A DNA stretch of 60,031 bases, from contig JASJCN010000005.1 of the NCBI GenBank assembly GCA_030065975.1, positions 1 through 60,031 on the forward strand, given 5' to 3'. Each line of letters opens with the position of its first letter. Position 1 is the first letter of the stretch. The stretch is from Myxococcota bacterium (GTDB lineage Bacteria > Myxococcota_A > UBA9160 > UBA6930). Under the pieces are notes generated by a model. That model was not told where the DNA came from. It ran no database searches and was given only the letters and a program-made list of their open reading frames with translations. Both the position numbers and the translations under genes were made by a program. Positions 39,001-49,000 of the stretch are shown here, piece after piece.

Positions 39001-40093
39001 GCCTCCCATCGCGCTTCCGCGCAGCGCGCAGAGCAAGAAGAAGTACACGCGCACCTTCGGGAGCCTGTTCCGGACGGCCACCGGCACGAATCCCCGCGAC
39101 GGGCAGAAGTACCGGGTCGAGGCGCGGATCTGTCGCTCGGGTCAGCCGTGCCGACCGCCCCAGGCCCAGGAGGAAGAGCCGGCGCTCTCGGTCGAGGACG
39201 TGATGATCGCGTTCCAGCAGCCGCCTCCGCGCAACTGCACGACCTCGGCCCGACTCGATCCGACCACCGCGCCCCTGGGCAACCGCGAGATCGTGTTCGG
39301 CACCACGCGCCGCTTCCGCTACCGCATCACGCCCGCACCCGGTGACACCGTGACGGGTCTCGTCCGTCTGGAGGCGCCCTCCGGGCTGGCCGTGCTGATC
39401 CGGGACGCCGCCATCAACACCGGGCCCGTCGGCGAGTTCGACATCGAGGTCCTGCGCGAGCTCACGAGTGCCTTCACCGAGCTCGCCACCGAGGAGTTCG
39501 AGGTCACCCTGCGGTACCGGCTGCAAGCCTGCGGCGAGCAGACCCAGACCTTCAAGATCCCGGTCAAGACGACCAACCAGGCGCTCTCTCAGGTGCTCAT
39601 CGAGTCGTTCGACGGCTTCCCCCTCGACGCCTGTCAGATCGACCTCGCCGACTCCGACGGGTTCCGGCAGCGGGTCGAGGCCCGCATCGTCCAGGAGATC
39701 GGGTACAACCCCTTCTCCCAGGCCGGCCCCGGCCCGCCGATCAAGATCCTGATCGACGCACCGGGCGGCCCCGAGGTCGTCGAGGTGGTCTGGAGCCGCG
39801 TCGGCGTCGATCTCACGAGCAACGTCGCCGGATCGGGGGGGACCCCAGGCCCCGGCAACCCGCTCTTCATCGTGCGCGGGACCTTCGACTCGACCTTGCC
39901 AACGGCGCAGAACATCCAGACGTCGATCGCATTCGGGGACAGCCAGACCGTCGCGCGCTGCCGCCAGAACGGGGGCACGCAGTGCCAGCTCCTGGTGCCG
40001 ACCGCCTGCTCCCAGGGGCTGACGGACGGATCCAGCTCCCCGACCGTGAACTGGATCGTCGTCGTCGTCCAGCAGTACCGGAGGTCTCCGTGA
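27089..40093 (+). CDS. Giant 4334-aa exported protein: dockerin, Ig-like, propeller and subtilisin domains
   Basis: A signal segment (about 31-43) ends in LALAC, an imperfect lipobox at Cys44. Two dockerin-like repeats lie at about 49-100 and 200-255, each with paired DxNxDG/DxDxDG calcium loops. Then come Big_2-type Ig-like repeats (about 354-530), a ZU5-like segment (about 630-760), SbsA/Big_5-like domains (about 1122-1215 and 1648-1750), an LVIVD-like propeller (about 1750-2117), more Big_2 (about 2240-2415), a PPC-like domain (about 2520-2630), IPT/TIG (about 2634-2714) and an S8 prodomain-like segment (about 2724-2818). The subtilase is at about 2868-3185 with an intact triad: Asp2875 in AVIDSGF, His2929 in NHGTGVAS, Ser3124 in GTSFATPM. 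A long YncE-like propeller follows (about 3190-3870). GGAGGAG precedes the ATG. Domain names are by eye. Confidence 0.85.
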   Translation: MASGAPDRTDTSRHGSRSRELGYGRRGGLGPRLLLVVVTLALACGEVPDPNGDGVVDILDVSLVSSCQGLDPALSCICRTADLDADGDVDATDLSRVEGSLGRTTAPRPSDATPPSLVDSDPPSGGFAFRNPVPITGRFDESLFSLQLAGTRAVVDASGGFRADLPLASDRNQVAYLATDLACNETRGSLDVTLQQVSDPEPNGDGVVDIFDVSLVSSCQGRDPATFCPCNRADLDGDGRVDAVDLGLVEAAFGTSGHPVEPADGEPPLVTIESPADGETLATPSVEVTGVVDDPTATVLIEGVPAALLADPAGARFRVQVPLTEGDNPIRVEARDRSCNVASLTLNTRLAPILARLDLDPGGLRFDAVGADAALRATATRSDGSTRDLTGSASGTTWASDRPFVARVSAEGRVTATGNGTATITARNGTLSASAQVVVEAGVVLQSLVLEPGVTLLTAPGATSPLSVRGRFSDGSERDLTDASTGTVYTTADPAVADVSADGVLTARADGRAAITARNGAVSATGDAEVRLSGGLGFARVELFDDARGLPLPGGQVELLADGGGAAALPLQVPTDVGGRALLPALAGRVLVRATRPGYTRVDRTGDVVPERATDLVDARLTPLDPRSTPLTPAGGGTARSDDERLALRMPPGALSRAVDIRLTELSAQGLPALLPLGYSPLGSVDIEPDGERLAQLASLEIPVDAGLVPGAQLQAARYDRAAGHWIALAPAAVDASGRQVRLDLDVLGPVAFLVADPAPAAPPAAVVGQELVGLDPATPRGLGLLEGSVDPAVAAADPDARALGRLYGDAAAPALPVSGTAVTAFVSERFDLSTGSVVVPRPFEEDFVLYRDSAEGRPPVGELAAHFPITPSQAFDILELAAGRVTLDVRPRQAQPAGLRLGPAGGQVSDSEGKRLELPTGALARDVAVEVVSVAAPGLPLPSGFATLGAVDVDLAGEVLGADAILAMPRPPDLVDAAPLLVVQSFVDAAGIPRVRIVARGRIDATRLVSDASEPGLPGIRGGGRYAFVRTPGLLGLVSGIVRAVGSSGPQSGALVTSSSAPFVDETAADGAYLVAAASSATSTIDAREPVRDDSGRSTADLGPGDTALSGLDVLLLRQRPTVVATTPAVGERDVSRSTPLSATFSEPLEASSVDTVAVQLFRAGAPVEGRVALSASGRVVRFLPDAELESATDYELRLGRELLDLAGNALDAALVVPFRTADTSKPPALEAGRITAELPDDDGQVLVVGTQGSAEPGSGVTLGNLRTRETLSVLALDDGSFRLRIPAQLGDELALTLRDSSGRRLSLDITRFVSPDGTTALGAAGGSIDGSGDRRGAVLPRALSAAGLFRILDGGSAPLPTLGSDLTLVDRFAIEIEGARFRRIERLELSEDQGRLGPLAVAQSPFARQSSLVVPSSFLTGGELRFDAEVRDEDGLGQQVTGATLVVASSPDTTPRTVRGEPRFPTLRITTPEQAQPGQQLQVRAVAPQSRIDFDLPLADPSLAASDFLLARLDAIAGDPVLVVVDALDRVDGPSGVRLQTRGDALPGVRESGEYVVLASSTPLSEVEGRVTGPPAAVRLQGTPLVAIGTAPNQGFVLPVSAGSGFSLAFVDPADGSLRGTASDTAPPTGATLDLGEPLGSAGGNLVLLSARPGPEDLAEIGATIELEFDQAIDAATAGSNTLVVTDENGASVTGRIELSSAGRVVRFTPLRRFAFGSRYRYGVSRELRGESGARLAAPFDSGFTTFAPSLRASVPLSRLDGSRADAVDVAAADGVVVLASENGVSAFDIGDPGAPRSVASWDVAGGSTGVALLPFGPAPLVDRAGNPIARPLVAALSGGPADPLRAELLDLLGGSAPTLLGSVELGPASAATVRRLSFADDGRAVAAIDGRGLVSLDASLAIPVDPTDPGGAVLGREPADSSGSARAVARISRVAAPDLLLAASRDGLELLDGASLAPLGFVSTQGQPAGVDGLSFFGIDLDLDGAIDPDRETGDLAVVANGPDGLLQLFDVTDPTQPRRTGLVRLPHPALDVAVDRDERIAYVAGAEAGVSLVDLDGPRSLQPIDLDRDGFDDRILGRVATAGAARRVVLALDRGVGFVADGPEGLGVVELLPPRTRFAGLVRDPVVALDGDEESILASPVALLSDDRLELTVEATVPAQELLTLTLSGPGASDLRLPGGLPAVSLLAGRSELVVEVVGPDTGGDRRATFEIRNLAGGVVGSLDLDLRETRFDPATIESLAVGPDPLLLGEGADTASVSVAATFSDGSVRNVTDPALGTRYELDLPSVASVDAQGLVTGRAAGTAILTATNAAATALGVIEVSLPGAVVGLEVSPDEVTLASPGAAVPLSVVGILSNQATVDLASDPATTYQSASPGVVGVDSTGNLTPVANGFGRVTVTNGGFSADVDVYVDLRTPARADAIALAPLPTGLDASQAFGIEGRITGGGSLGGLDVQITVRGPENRDLSTTSRTGGTVFAALEPLPPGAFDVRLSVGDPSSGATRSDQRTLVVMAAPGDAEPNDAGSPAAIVAGLPITGRVGGGDSEDRFLLPITGAGTLQLDLELDEGVDPAGLQIVVRDAGGTEIARVPATGRVTGLDLNLPAGDVSIAVEGPAGSPVGYRLETSFARGPVRVDSVTPPNGGPGTLVTIQGSGFDLLPANNRVLFGGYAGRVVSASATTLQVLVPANALDAPIVVQVGGVQSPPGPVYVAGRSDEPPSFYIAGDPSTWVRNPDDGSLVDLRRLAILVDPLTTEAEVNAAIAPLGGTIIASFPILDFYGIEFRANASLDGLEQLRQQLEALPFVLVATDAAHLEAQAPIDTRSRAQTWPNGAFAGRAYGRIGTFEAIDRIRSTQAFAAGQFRVPVGVAVIDSGFAPHLTTEFDDPNGAEFVTAYRASPPVGGALSYFNGRLIPQVSADWVDRLNHGTGVASVIGAANDGRGRMSGMLNSLVRTPPGSAEAVFPLSVYGVQMPVGKGMDFFGFVASLADIVRAGDVDVLNMSLASPLEPTRERFYRGILGGPLRNTLTVVAAGNDGVDARTRLPCALSNTLPNVLCVGATAVQDVDGTGEGWDRRANFSGLGASNFGSVVNLAAPGEDVLMLSSTASNGGYLNTAFSQGTSFATPMVAATAAMLQAIRPAGQAKFTPTRLRDLLLLTADDISSTWDRGNMLRLNVLDAVLAVLNAPAGQSVYVADRTLAAQAPAGAVSSLGDGSLVAIEVDPLDGSRLASTDRVLSLALQRGQTRFQGRQPMAIAVSPLGQEMAVLVESGTPDFGAGLVFVDTKSFQAVDFLPLNGDAWPGAPRSAPLGVLSNKPGLAYSPDGRVLYVTVDTRLRIVNVDDRKLVRRFRDLPHPYNVRAAQESRARPPRPTLVQRLDALEQAVLTGIPTLAPTGTIPGRTLGELAMSPDGRRLFAVVQTGGGTGHQPGALLPINVDLYRDALALTGLQPNLSGYLRPDIVTTTPPLSGSTPLLKMDDAGGFTGGDEPIAVAVSPDARFVYLINGGAEAFRGQAPNLADESSFLNLLGASFFYLALTGTGTLQGAITSVAIAPTLANTAYAVLKQDYERIIREGRTVLSAPGYTGVFTVTPQAGTPPRQPVYDARQSWLFPPNVTTGWQASADAGGLIINQVDQRDIYGKRPFDIAIRHDGKRALVPMYQTGNLGVLDLDTQRLFQRSPPVQPQPPQAVGGIFANLETDHFHAVTAVTPALRLDNHLWPVDGTFQAFRLPRTPDDSMRTTPSEEEAFLFPWETRYAQNGRFAVTAHAGPGALPDEVEIELPDFENDVPGVRLPLLRRGWVYSGGSTIQEPNNGPTRSVGDAVKFQTGGGAISILDDRALSTTLLRDRDTVVQPGNLQPRPFLSRNPACKVTEPSLPNICREQLVTRHRELRDPQAGDRRFQRPRGVAVQPFVTIDEPRFGDVVGPGQAITVRWRDIGVQRVAYSFYLVDELEYTRDPATSQAFPALGTTPPIALPRSAQSKKKYTRTFGSLFRTATGTNPRDGQKYRVEARICRSGQPCRPPQAQEEEPALSVEDVMIAFQQPPPRNCTTSARLDPTTAPLGNREIVFGTTRRFRYRITPAPGDTVTGLVRLEAPSGLAVLIRDAAINTGPVGEFDIEVLRELTSAFTELATEEFEVTLRYRLQACGEQTQTFKIPVKTTNQALSQVLIESFDGFPLDACQIDLADSDGFRQRVEARIVQEIGYNPFSQAGPGPPIKILIDAPGGPEVVEVVWSRVGVDLTSNVAGSGGTPGPGNPLFIVRGTFDSTLPTAQNIQTSIAFGDSQTVARCRQNGGTQCQLLVPTACSQGLTDGSSSPTVNWIVVVVQQYRRSP
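27233..27850 (+). repeat. Duplicated dockerin-like coding unit
   Basis: The stretch starting at 27239 recurs at 27695, a 456-bp (152-codon) period. Over about 55 bases the two copies differ at only a few, mostly silent, positions. They encode NGDGVVDI(L/F)DVSLVSSCQG followed by a C-x-C and a second calcium loop ADLDxDGxVD. The near identity points to an internal duplication. The conserved Cys residues are unusual for dockerins and may form disulfides. Confidence 0.75.
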
Positions 40094-43000
40094 GGCAAGC
40101 CGGACCGAAGGTCGCGACGACGGGCCGGCTGGCGCTGCTGTGGGCCGTCCTCGTCTGCACGCTTTCGCCCGCCCACGCGCAGGCGCCGCCCGAGGTCCAG
40201 CTGCGCTTCGACCTCGTGGGCGCCGAGCTGCGGGTCGATCCGCCGACGCTGGTGGTACCGAAGAACATCGCGACCGAGGTGCGCGCCGAGCTTCGCCTGC
40301 CCGCCGCCGCAGACGCGACGGCCACCGCGGCGCTCGCCGGCCTCGCGGACGGCGCCTTCGTCGCGGCCACGCTGCGCGGTCCGCAGCTCCCGCCGGTCGA
40401 CGTCCGGGTCCCGGCCGGGACCCCGATCCCGATCCCGCCGCTGGCCCTGCCCGGCGAGTACTTCCTCGAGGCGATCCGGCTCGAGCGGGACGGCGAGGTG
40501 CTGCTCGACGGCACTCCCTCGGAGGTGCCCATCGAGGTCATCAACGAGGTGCTGGTCACCAGCGTGACGACGAGGCCGCTCTCGCTCGACGAGATCCGCG
40601 GGAAGGGCATCGTCATCGACGAGCAGAACTTCGACGCGTTCGAGTTCCAGCTCTCCCTCAACTTCGACGGACGACCCTTCCAGATCGATCTGCCCGTCGT
40701 CTTCCCCAGTCCCGAGCGCCCCGGCTTCGAGGCGCGTCGCGTCGAGCTCGATTCGATCGCGACCGAGATCAACCGCGAGCTCCTGGCCACCACCCGCGTG
40801 GAGCTTCCGCCCGAGCTCGACCGTCCGGGAATCGACTTCTCCATCGCCGCTCTGCCCTTCGAGCTCGCGGGTCCCCAGGGAGACGGGCCGCCTCCCTTCG
40901 CGTTCCCTCCGCTCACGGGCCTCGTGCTGATCCCGGGAAGCGTGGGCTTCCTGAACCAGTTCTTCTCGGCCATCGTGATGGTCGCGAACGTGGCACCGGA
41001 CGGCTCCGGGCTCGTGGTGCGCGACGTCACCGCCACCGTCACGCTGCCGGCCGGCGACGACCGCGTGCCCGGCGCGAGCTACGACGATCCCGGAGACGAT
41101 CCGCTGCGGCTGGCGCGGATCGAAGGCGTGGGCGTCCAGCCGGTCCAGCCCGTGACCCAGCCGGGTGCGGACGGTGAGCTGGGCACGGCGGACGACCTCC
41201 CCGAGATCGCGCCGGGCGAGATGGGCGATGCCGAGTTCCTGGTGGAGGGTCTTCGCGAAGGCACGCACGATCTCGAGTTCGACATCGAGGCCGTTCTCGA
41301 GGGTCTGCCCTCGGGCCCGGTGAGCCTGACCGGCCGCGCACTGGGTGCGGTCGTGGTGCGCGACCCCACCTTCTCGGTCGTGCTCTCCCATCCGCGCACG
41401 GTGCGCAGCGGCGAGAGCTACGACCTCTTCGCCACCGTCACGAACACGTCGAGCCAGGACGCGAACCTCGTCAGCGTGAGCCTCGACCCGCGGGCGGTCT
41501 CGGGCGCCCAGCTCGTTTCCGAGGAGAGCGTCCGCTTCGATCGCCTCGCCCCCGGCGAGTCGGAGACGGCCCGATTCGAGCTGATTGCGCAGACGACCGG
41601 GAGCGTCACGGGCTTCTCCTTCACGTCCGACCCGCAGCTGCGTGGGAACGTCTCCCTGCGGACCGGTGTGGGCGAGCGCGAGGTTCCGCTCGCGCCCGAC
41701 CGCATCGTGCTTCCGCCCGCGGCCGACGCCCTGCCGAGCGAGCTCGTGACCGCCGCGGTCCGGGTGCTCGGCCAGGCGCTCTCGGTGGCGAGCGCCCCCG
41801 CCGGCTCGCTCCCGGACGACGTCGTCTTCCTGCGACGCTCCACGGTCAGCGCACGGGGCACCGAGCTCGCCGAGGCCTCGGTCCGGGCGCTCCTCGGCGA
41901 GCCGCTCGAGCGCGTCGTCTTCGACCTGCTCGTCGACTGGCTCGGCGCGCGGGAGCCCGATCCCGGCTTCGACCAGCTGCTGCGGGAGACCCGGGCCGGC
42001 CAGGCCTTCCTCTCCGCCGTCGGTGCTCTGGTGGACGACGGGCTTCCGGCGTCGACGCTCCTCGAGATCCAGGAGCGGCTCCTCCAGGCGCGGATCCCGG
42101 ACGCTCCGCCGCTCCTGGTCTTCGCAGGCGACGGCGCCGACGGGGCGCCCGTTCGCATCCGGGTGGTGGGCCCGGGCGGCTCGGAGGTGGGCGACGATCC
42201 GGCGGGCGGACTTCTGCGCGACCTGCCCTTCGCCGACGTGCTGCCGCTCCTCGGCCCGTCGCGCACGGCGAACGCCGTCGTCGTCTCCCAGCCGGCTGCG
42301 GCTCCCTACACGGTCGAGGTCGAGGCCACGGCCGCGACACGCCTCGACCTCGGCGTCGGATTCGGCACACGGCCCGGAGCCGGTCGACTGCTTCGGTTCC
42401 CGGCGGTCGATCTTCCCGCGGGCGCCCTCGCCCGGATCACGCTGGACCTCGGCGATCCGGACGTGCGCCCCTCGCTCGAGATCGACACGAACCGCGACGG
42501 CCGCAGCGACGCCAGCCAGGCGGCCGGGGTGATCGATCTCGTCGAGGGCCCACCGGCCATCGTGGCCGTCCGCCAGCAGGCGAGCTCGCTCTTCAACGCG
42601 CCTCCCGTCGACCTCGATCCCGCTCCCTTCGGCCTCATCGTCGACGTCCTCTTCGACAAGCCCGTCGCGAGCTCCGCCCTCGACGCGAGCCGCTACGCCG
42701 TCGAAGAGATCGGCGTGATCGGTACGGCCCTGCAGCCGAGTGGCCGCCTCCTGCGCCTCTTCCTCGAGGAGCCGATCGGCACCTACGTGCCGCGAAGCCT
42801 CCAGGTGAGCGAGGTGGAGGACGTGCGGGGCAACCGCGTCACGGGGTTGGATCGGCCCATCACCACCGTCGTGTCCGACGGGGGGCTCCTCGCCGGCCAG
42901 GTCCGGGAGGCGGACGGCTCCCCCGTGCCGGGCGCGCGGCTCTCCGTGACCGCCATCGTCGGCGACAAGGGCGTGACCCTGGCCTCGATCCAGGCGGATC

Positions 43001-46000
43001 GGGAGGGGGCCTTCGACCTCGACTTCGTCCGGCAGACGGGCCGAGGCTTCATCATCAACGCACAGCACCCCGTCACCCTCGAGACCGTGGAGGCGCGGGG
43101 CGCGATCCGCGGCCCGGGAGCGAGGGTCGTGATCAACCCGACCTTCTTCGGAAAGGGCAGCGCGATCGGTCGCGTCACCGCCGCCGACGGAACGACGCCG
43201 GTGGAAGGCGCACTCGTGTCGGTGTCGCCGACGGGATTCCGGGACGTCCTGACCGCGCTCACCGACGCCCTGGGCGAGTACCGGGTGACCGACGTTCCCG
43301 TCGGCGCGTACCGGGTGACGGCCGTCGATCGCTTCGGGAACCGCGCCTTCGGAGCGGGCGTGATCGACGGGCCGGCGGCAGACGGGCGGGTCGATCTCTC
43401 GCTCGCCGTCGCGGCCTTCGACCTCGGAGGCGTCGAGGGGCGGGGATTCCTGGAGGACGGGGTCACGCCCGCCGCCGGATTCGATGCCTACATCGGCAGC
43501 TACGACCGCACGACGGGGACGATGGACGCGCTCGGAAGCTCGGCGGTCGACGACGAGGGCGTCTTCGCCTTCGACGGCATTCCGGCCGGCGACTTCGACG
43601 TCGTCCTCGTGGACGTGCCGACGGGCCGCATCGGGGTGGGGCGCGTGCAGGTGGCCTCCGGAAGGACGACCTCGATCAGCCTCCGCCTCGAGCCCACCGG
43701 CGAGGTCGACGGCATCGTGCTCGACGCCCAGGGCAACCCGGTGCCGGGAGCCCTCGTGGCCGGCGGCCTCGACCTCGCGACCACCGACGCCCAGGGGCGC
43801 TTCCTCATCACCGGCGTGCCGGCCGGGCGCCGGCAGATCGAGGCCGGGAATCCGGTCAACCGTCGCCGCGGCAGCGCGGACGTGACCGTCGTCGCCGGAG
43901 CGACGACCAACGTCGTGATCGATCTCGAGGCCCGGGCCACGATCGAGGGCTTCGTCCTCGACGCCGCGGGCAACCCGGTTCCCGGCGCGACCGTGCGCCT
44001 CCCCGACGTCAACGGCTACCGCTTCGTGTTCGCGAACCAGCAGGGCTTCTATCGCCTGCCCGACCTCGCACTCGGGAGCTACCTCATCCAGGCGCCCGGG
44101 CCGCCGCAGGAGGCGCTGATCGAGTCGATGAAGCGCCGCGGGATCGATCCGCGGAGCGCCTTCACCGCGGGCGGGATTCCCCCGGAGCTCGGCGGAGATC
44201 CGGAGCCCACGGCCTCCGACCGCAACGCCGTCCTGCGCGCCTACCAGAACGCCGTCGAGACGATCCTCCGAGTGAGCATCGATCGGCTCGAGGGCGGCCT
44301 CGAGCCGACGCCCGGCGGCTTCGGCTGGACCCAGGTCGATCTCTTCCAGGACAGCGTGGTCGAGGACGGGACGCTTCGATACCTGCAGTTCGGGGGCGTG
44401 GGCGGCGTCGCGCTCGACGCCAACGACCTGCCCGTCGGAGCCGCGGTCCGCGTGGTGTCCCTGGGCGTGAGCGGCCAGGGGTTCCCGACCCAGAAGGAGC
44501 TGGTTCGCACCACCACGCCGGCGGAGAGCGGCGCCTTCTCGTTCCCGGGTCTCGTCGCGCGTCTGGATCCCGCGCTGCTCGCACGCACCGGAATCCGCGC
44601 GGGCCCCTTCACGGTCGAGGCGGCCGAGCCCTTCGGCGGCGAGTTCGTGACGGCACGCGACGAGCTCACGCCCAACGCTCCCGACCGCACCGACCTGGTC
44701 CTGCGCTTCTCGGGCGGCGAGAGCCGCGGCACGCTGTCGGGCACGGTCTTCCTCCCGGACGGCACGACGCGCGCACCGGAGAACACCGAGGTCTTCGTCC
44801 CGATCGACCAGACCGGGATCACCGTCCGCACCGACGCCGAGGGGCGCTTCCAGGTCGTGACGCCGATCCGGCCGGGCACCTACGCCGTGACCGCCACCGA
44901 GCCTCTGAGTACGCTGCGCGGGCAGGTCTCCGCGACGGTCCGCGCCGGCCAGAACACGGAGCTGATGATCCGCCTCCTCGGTCTCGGGGCCGTCGACGTG
45001 GTGGTCGAGCGACCGGACGGCACACCCGTCGCCAATGCGAACGTCGAGCTCGACCGGTTCGGCTTCCCGGCCGACCGCCTGGCCGGCGTGACCGACGCCC
45101 TCGGGCAGGTCCGCTTCACCAACGTGAGCGAGGGCTCCTTCGGTGTTCGAGCGGAGGAGGTGGGAACCGGGCTCAAGGGTCGCGGCAACGGGACGGTGGA
45201 ACGCGGCGCGAGCGTCGCGACCCGCGTCGTGATCCAGGGCTCGGGCGTCGTGCGGGGCCGCTTCCTCACGGCCGCGACGGGCCAGCCGGTCCCCAACGCG
45301 TCCGTCACGCTCTCGGGCGGCGGCATCCAGGCCTTTGGTACGACGGATGCGTCGGGGGGCTTCGTGCTCGACGCCGTACCCGTCGGGCGCTTCAGCGTCG
45401 AAGCCTTCGATCCGGCCACGCGTCGCGCGGGGCGAGGCTCCGGAGAGCTCCGGTTCGAGAACGACGACGTCACGATCGACCTGGTGCAGACGGCCCGGGG
45501 CAGCGTCGAGGGGTACGTGCTCGAGGGCGCGGGGACGACGCCGGTCGCGGCGGCGCCGGTCACGGTGCAGGCGATGGGAGTACGGCTCGCGGTCTCGACC
45601 CGCGCCGACGGGTACTTCCGCGTCGATGGCGTGCCGGCGGGGCCCTTCCAGGTCACCGCGATGAATCCCGTCGAGCCCCTGGTCTTCCAGGCGCAGGCCC
45701 AGGGCCGGATCGACTTCGAGGGCGAGCTCGCGCGGGTCGACGTGGTGCTCCCGCCGCGTCGGACGCTCCTGGTGCAGGTCCTCGACGCAGCGGGTGGCCC
45801 CGCGGACGCGGTCGACGTCACCGTCTCCTCCACGCTGCGACGCCTGTCCCGGGCCGGCACGGTCGGCCCCGATGGGAGCGTTCGCTTCACGGACCTGCCG
45901 CCCGGCCCGTACCTCGTCGAGGCCCGGTCGATCGCGGAGCCGAACGACGGCGACGCCGGGCGCTTCGAGCTGGTCGCCGACGCTCCCGAGACGACGGCCG

Positions 46001-49000
46001 TGCTCCAGCTGCGCGGAGTCGGCGACGTCGACGTGCGCGTGCTGGATGCGCTGGGCGGCCCGGTCGGCGGAGCGATCGTCACGCTCACCGCGAACGGCAC
46101 CTTCACGGGCGAGGACTTCCCGGGCCGGACCGGCGACACCCTCGTGGGCTTCACCGACGCCTCGGGCCAGCTCGGCCTCTCGGGCGTTCCCTTCGGAGAG
46201 TTCTTCGTGACGGCCGAGGCCGGCACCGTGCGGGGCATCAGCACCGGGAGCATCCAGGCTCCCGGAGCGCAGGTCTTCGTCGACGTCGAGCTCGGCCCCC
46301 ACGGCTCGATCGTCGGTCGCGTCCTGCTCGAGGGAGGCACGACCCCGGCGGCCGACGCGCTCGTCACCCTGCGCTTCCCGCCGCAGAGCTCGCTCCAGTC
46401 GGGAGTGCTGCAGGTCCGGAGCGATCTCTTCGGCAGCTTCCGCTTCGACGCCATCCCGCTGGGCACGTTCCAGATCGACGCCTCCGAGCTCACGACGCGG
46501 GGCAACGCCGCGGCTGTGGGCAGCTTCGACGTGGCGGCCGGGAGCGGTCAGCTCGTCGACGTCGGGGATCTGGTGCTCGATGCGAGCGCTCCGATCGTCC
46601 TCGCCGTGACGCCGCCGGACGGCCAGGGCGACGTCCCCCTCGACTCGACGGTCGAGGTGGACTTCGACGAGCCGATCCAGCTCTCGAGCGTCTCGGCCGC
46701 CAACGTCCAGCTACTCCGCGGGACGGTCGCCCTCTCGCGCACGGTGACGTTGGGGGCCGGGGGGCGCCGCCTCACGATCACGCCGACGGGGCCCCTCGAG
46801 AGCGGAGAGTCCTACACCGTCGTGGTGCGCGGGGCACCGGACGGTCCGCGGAACGCCGTCGGCCTCCAGCCGCTGCGCGACTTCGTCTCGACGTTCACCG
46901 CGGCCGACACGCTCGCTCCCCGGGTGCTGAGCGCGAGCCCGGGCGCGGACGACGTCGGCGTGCTTCCGGATGCCGTCGTACGCCTCGTCTTCTCGGAGCC
47001 GGTGGACCCGGGCTTCGGGCTCCGCGTCGATGACGCGAGCGGTGGCACCGTCGCGGGAAGCGTGGACCTGAGTCAGGCCAGAACGACGGTGGTCTTCACC
47101 CCGAGCGACTTCCTCCTGGCGAACACCCGCTACACGGTGGAGCTCGCGGGCCTGACGGACGTCTCGGGCAACGCACTCGACACCGACCTCGCGGGGCAGC
47201 CCCTCGCCGGGGCTCCGCTCCGCTTCGGTTTCGACACCGTGGACACGGTGGGGCCGGTGCTGGCCTCGCTGCAGCTCGCTGGCGCCCCTTCGCGGAAGGA
47301 GGGCACGCCGGTCACGCTGGTGCCCCAGCTCCCGGATCTCCTGGACGTCGCCCGGGTGGAGTACGACTTCGGGGGCGTCGCGGTACCCCGTGCGATCGAC
47401 GTGGCCCCCTTCTCCGTGGACGCCCTGCTCCCGTCCGGCGTCGCGTCACTGGCCGTGCAGGCGGTCGCGGTGGACGCGGCCGGCAACCGCTCGGCGCCCG
47501 CCCTCCTGACGGTGCCGATCGAATCGAACCTCCCGCCGACCCTCGGCGTGCAGAGCCTCGTGGGGCCCGACGTGGGCGCGGGTGAGACCCTTCGCATCCG
47601 GCTCGACGCGACGGACGACGTCGGACTCGCAGAGCTTCGCTTCTCGGCGATGGGTGCGGTGGCCGACAGCCGCGTGATCCCGGTGGGCGGGAGCCCCGCG
47701 TTCGCGACGACGATCGATCTCACGGTGCCGGTCGATGCGGTGCCCGGCGACACCGTGCAGGTGCAGGCGGTGGCTCGCGACGGGCTCGGTCTCGACAGTC
47801 CGGAAGCCCGGCTCGACCTCGTCGTCCGCGACCAGACGCCGCCCGAGGTTCGCGTCCTGCGACCGGTCGCCAACGCCGGAGTGGCGCCCGGCGAGACCAT
47901 CCAGGTGGAGGTCGAGGCCTCCGACCGCGCCGGCATCGGGAGCGTGTCCCTCGGCTGTGTCCCGAGCCTCGCGGGCTGCGGGACCCGCGTGCTGACGGGC
48001 TCTCCCGGGAGCGCGCGGGAGATCTTCACCCTCGACGTTCCGAGCGATCTGTCGGCACCGGCCAGCATCGCCCTGCTGGCGTCGGCGACGGACGCCAACG
48101 GAAACGCGGGGAGTGCACCCGGCCGCTCGCTGCGGGTCGCCGACACCCAGGCGCCGACGGTGGTGGAGCTCTCCACGGCCGACACCCGCGTCGTGCCGGG
48201 ACAGGTCGTCGCGCTGCGGGTGCGCGCGACGGACAACGTCGGGGTCGCGAGCCTCCGCCTCGACGCGTCCGGCGCCGCCACGGCGAACCTCGAGCAGCGG
48301 CTCCCGGCGCCCTTGCCCGCTGCCGACGTCACCTTCCTCCTCGACGTGCCGACCGCCGCGACGATCGGTTCGCGCATCGACCTCGCCGCCGTCGCGGACG
48401 ACGGCGCCTTCGAGAGCGCTCCCGCGACGCTGCGGCTCGACGTGGTCGCCGATGCGGATCTCCCGCTCGTGACCATCGACGCCCCCGCCGACGGCAGCGT
48501 GGTTCGCCCGGGCGACGTCGTCGCGCTGCGCATCTCGGCGAGCGACGCCGGTGGGCTCCGGCGCATCGGCTTCGCGACCTCCGGCGCTCTCGTGACGACC
48601 GGGGAGTCGATCCTTCAGGGTGGCGAGCTGGCTGCCACGGCGACCTTCGATCTCGCGCTCCCCGATCCGCTGCCGGCCGGCCTGCTCACGATCGAGGCGA
48701 CGGCCGAGGACACCCTCGGCAGCGTCGGGCGCGACTCGATCCAGGTACGCGTGGCCGATGCCACCGCGCCCGTCGTCACGATCGACTCGCCGGACGGCGC
48801 GACGCCGCTCGACCCGACCCAGCCCATCACGGTGCAGGTGAGCGCCAGCGACGACGTGGGCGTGGCCGACCTCACCTTGACGGCGATCGACACGGAGACG
48901 CGCACCTTCACGCCGGCGGCGCCGGTCGTGGCGGAGAGCTTCCTCCTCTCGCTCCCGTCCTTCCCCGAAGGCGCGGTCCTCGGACTCGAGGCCACGGCGC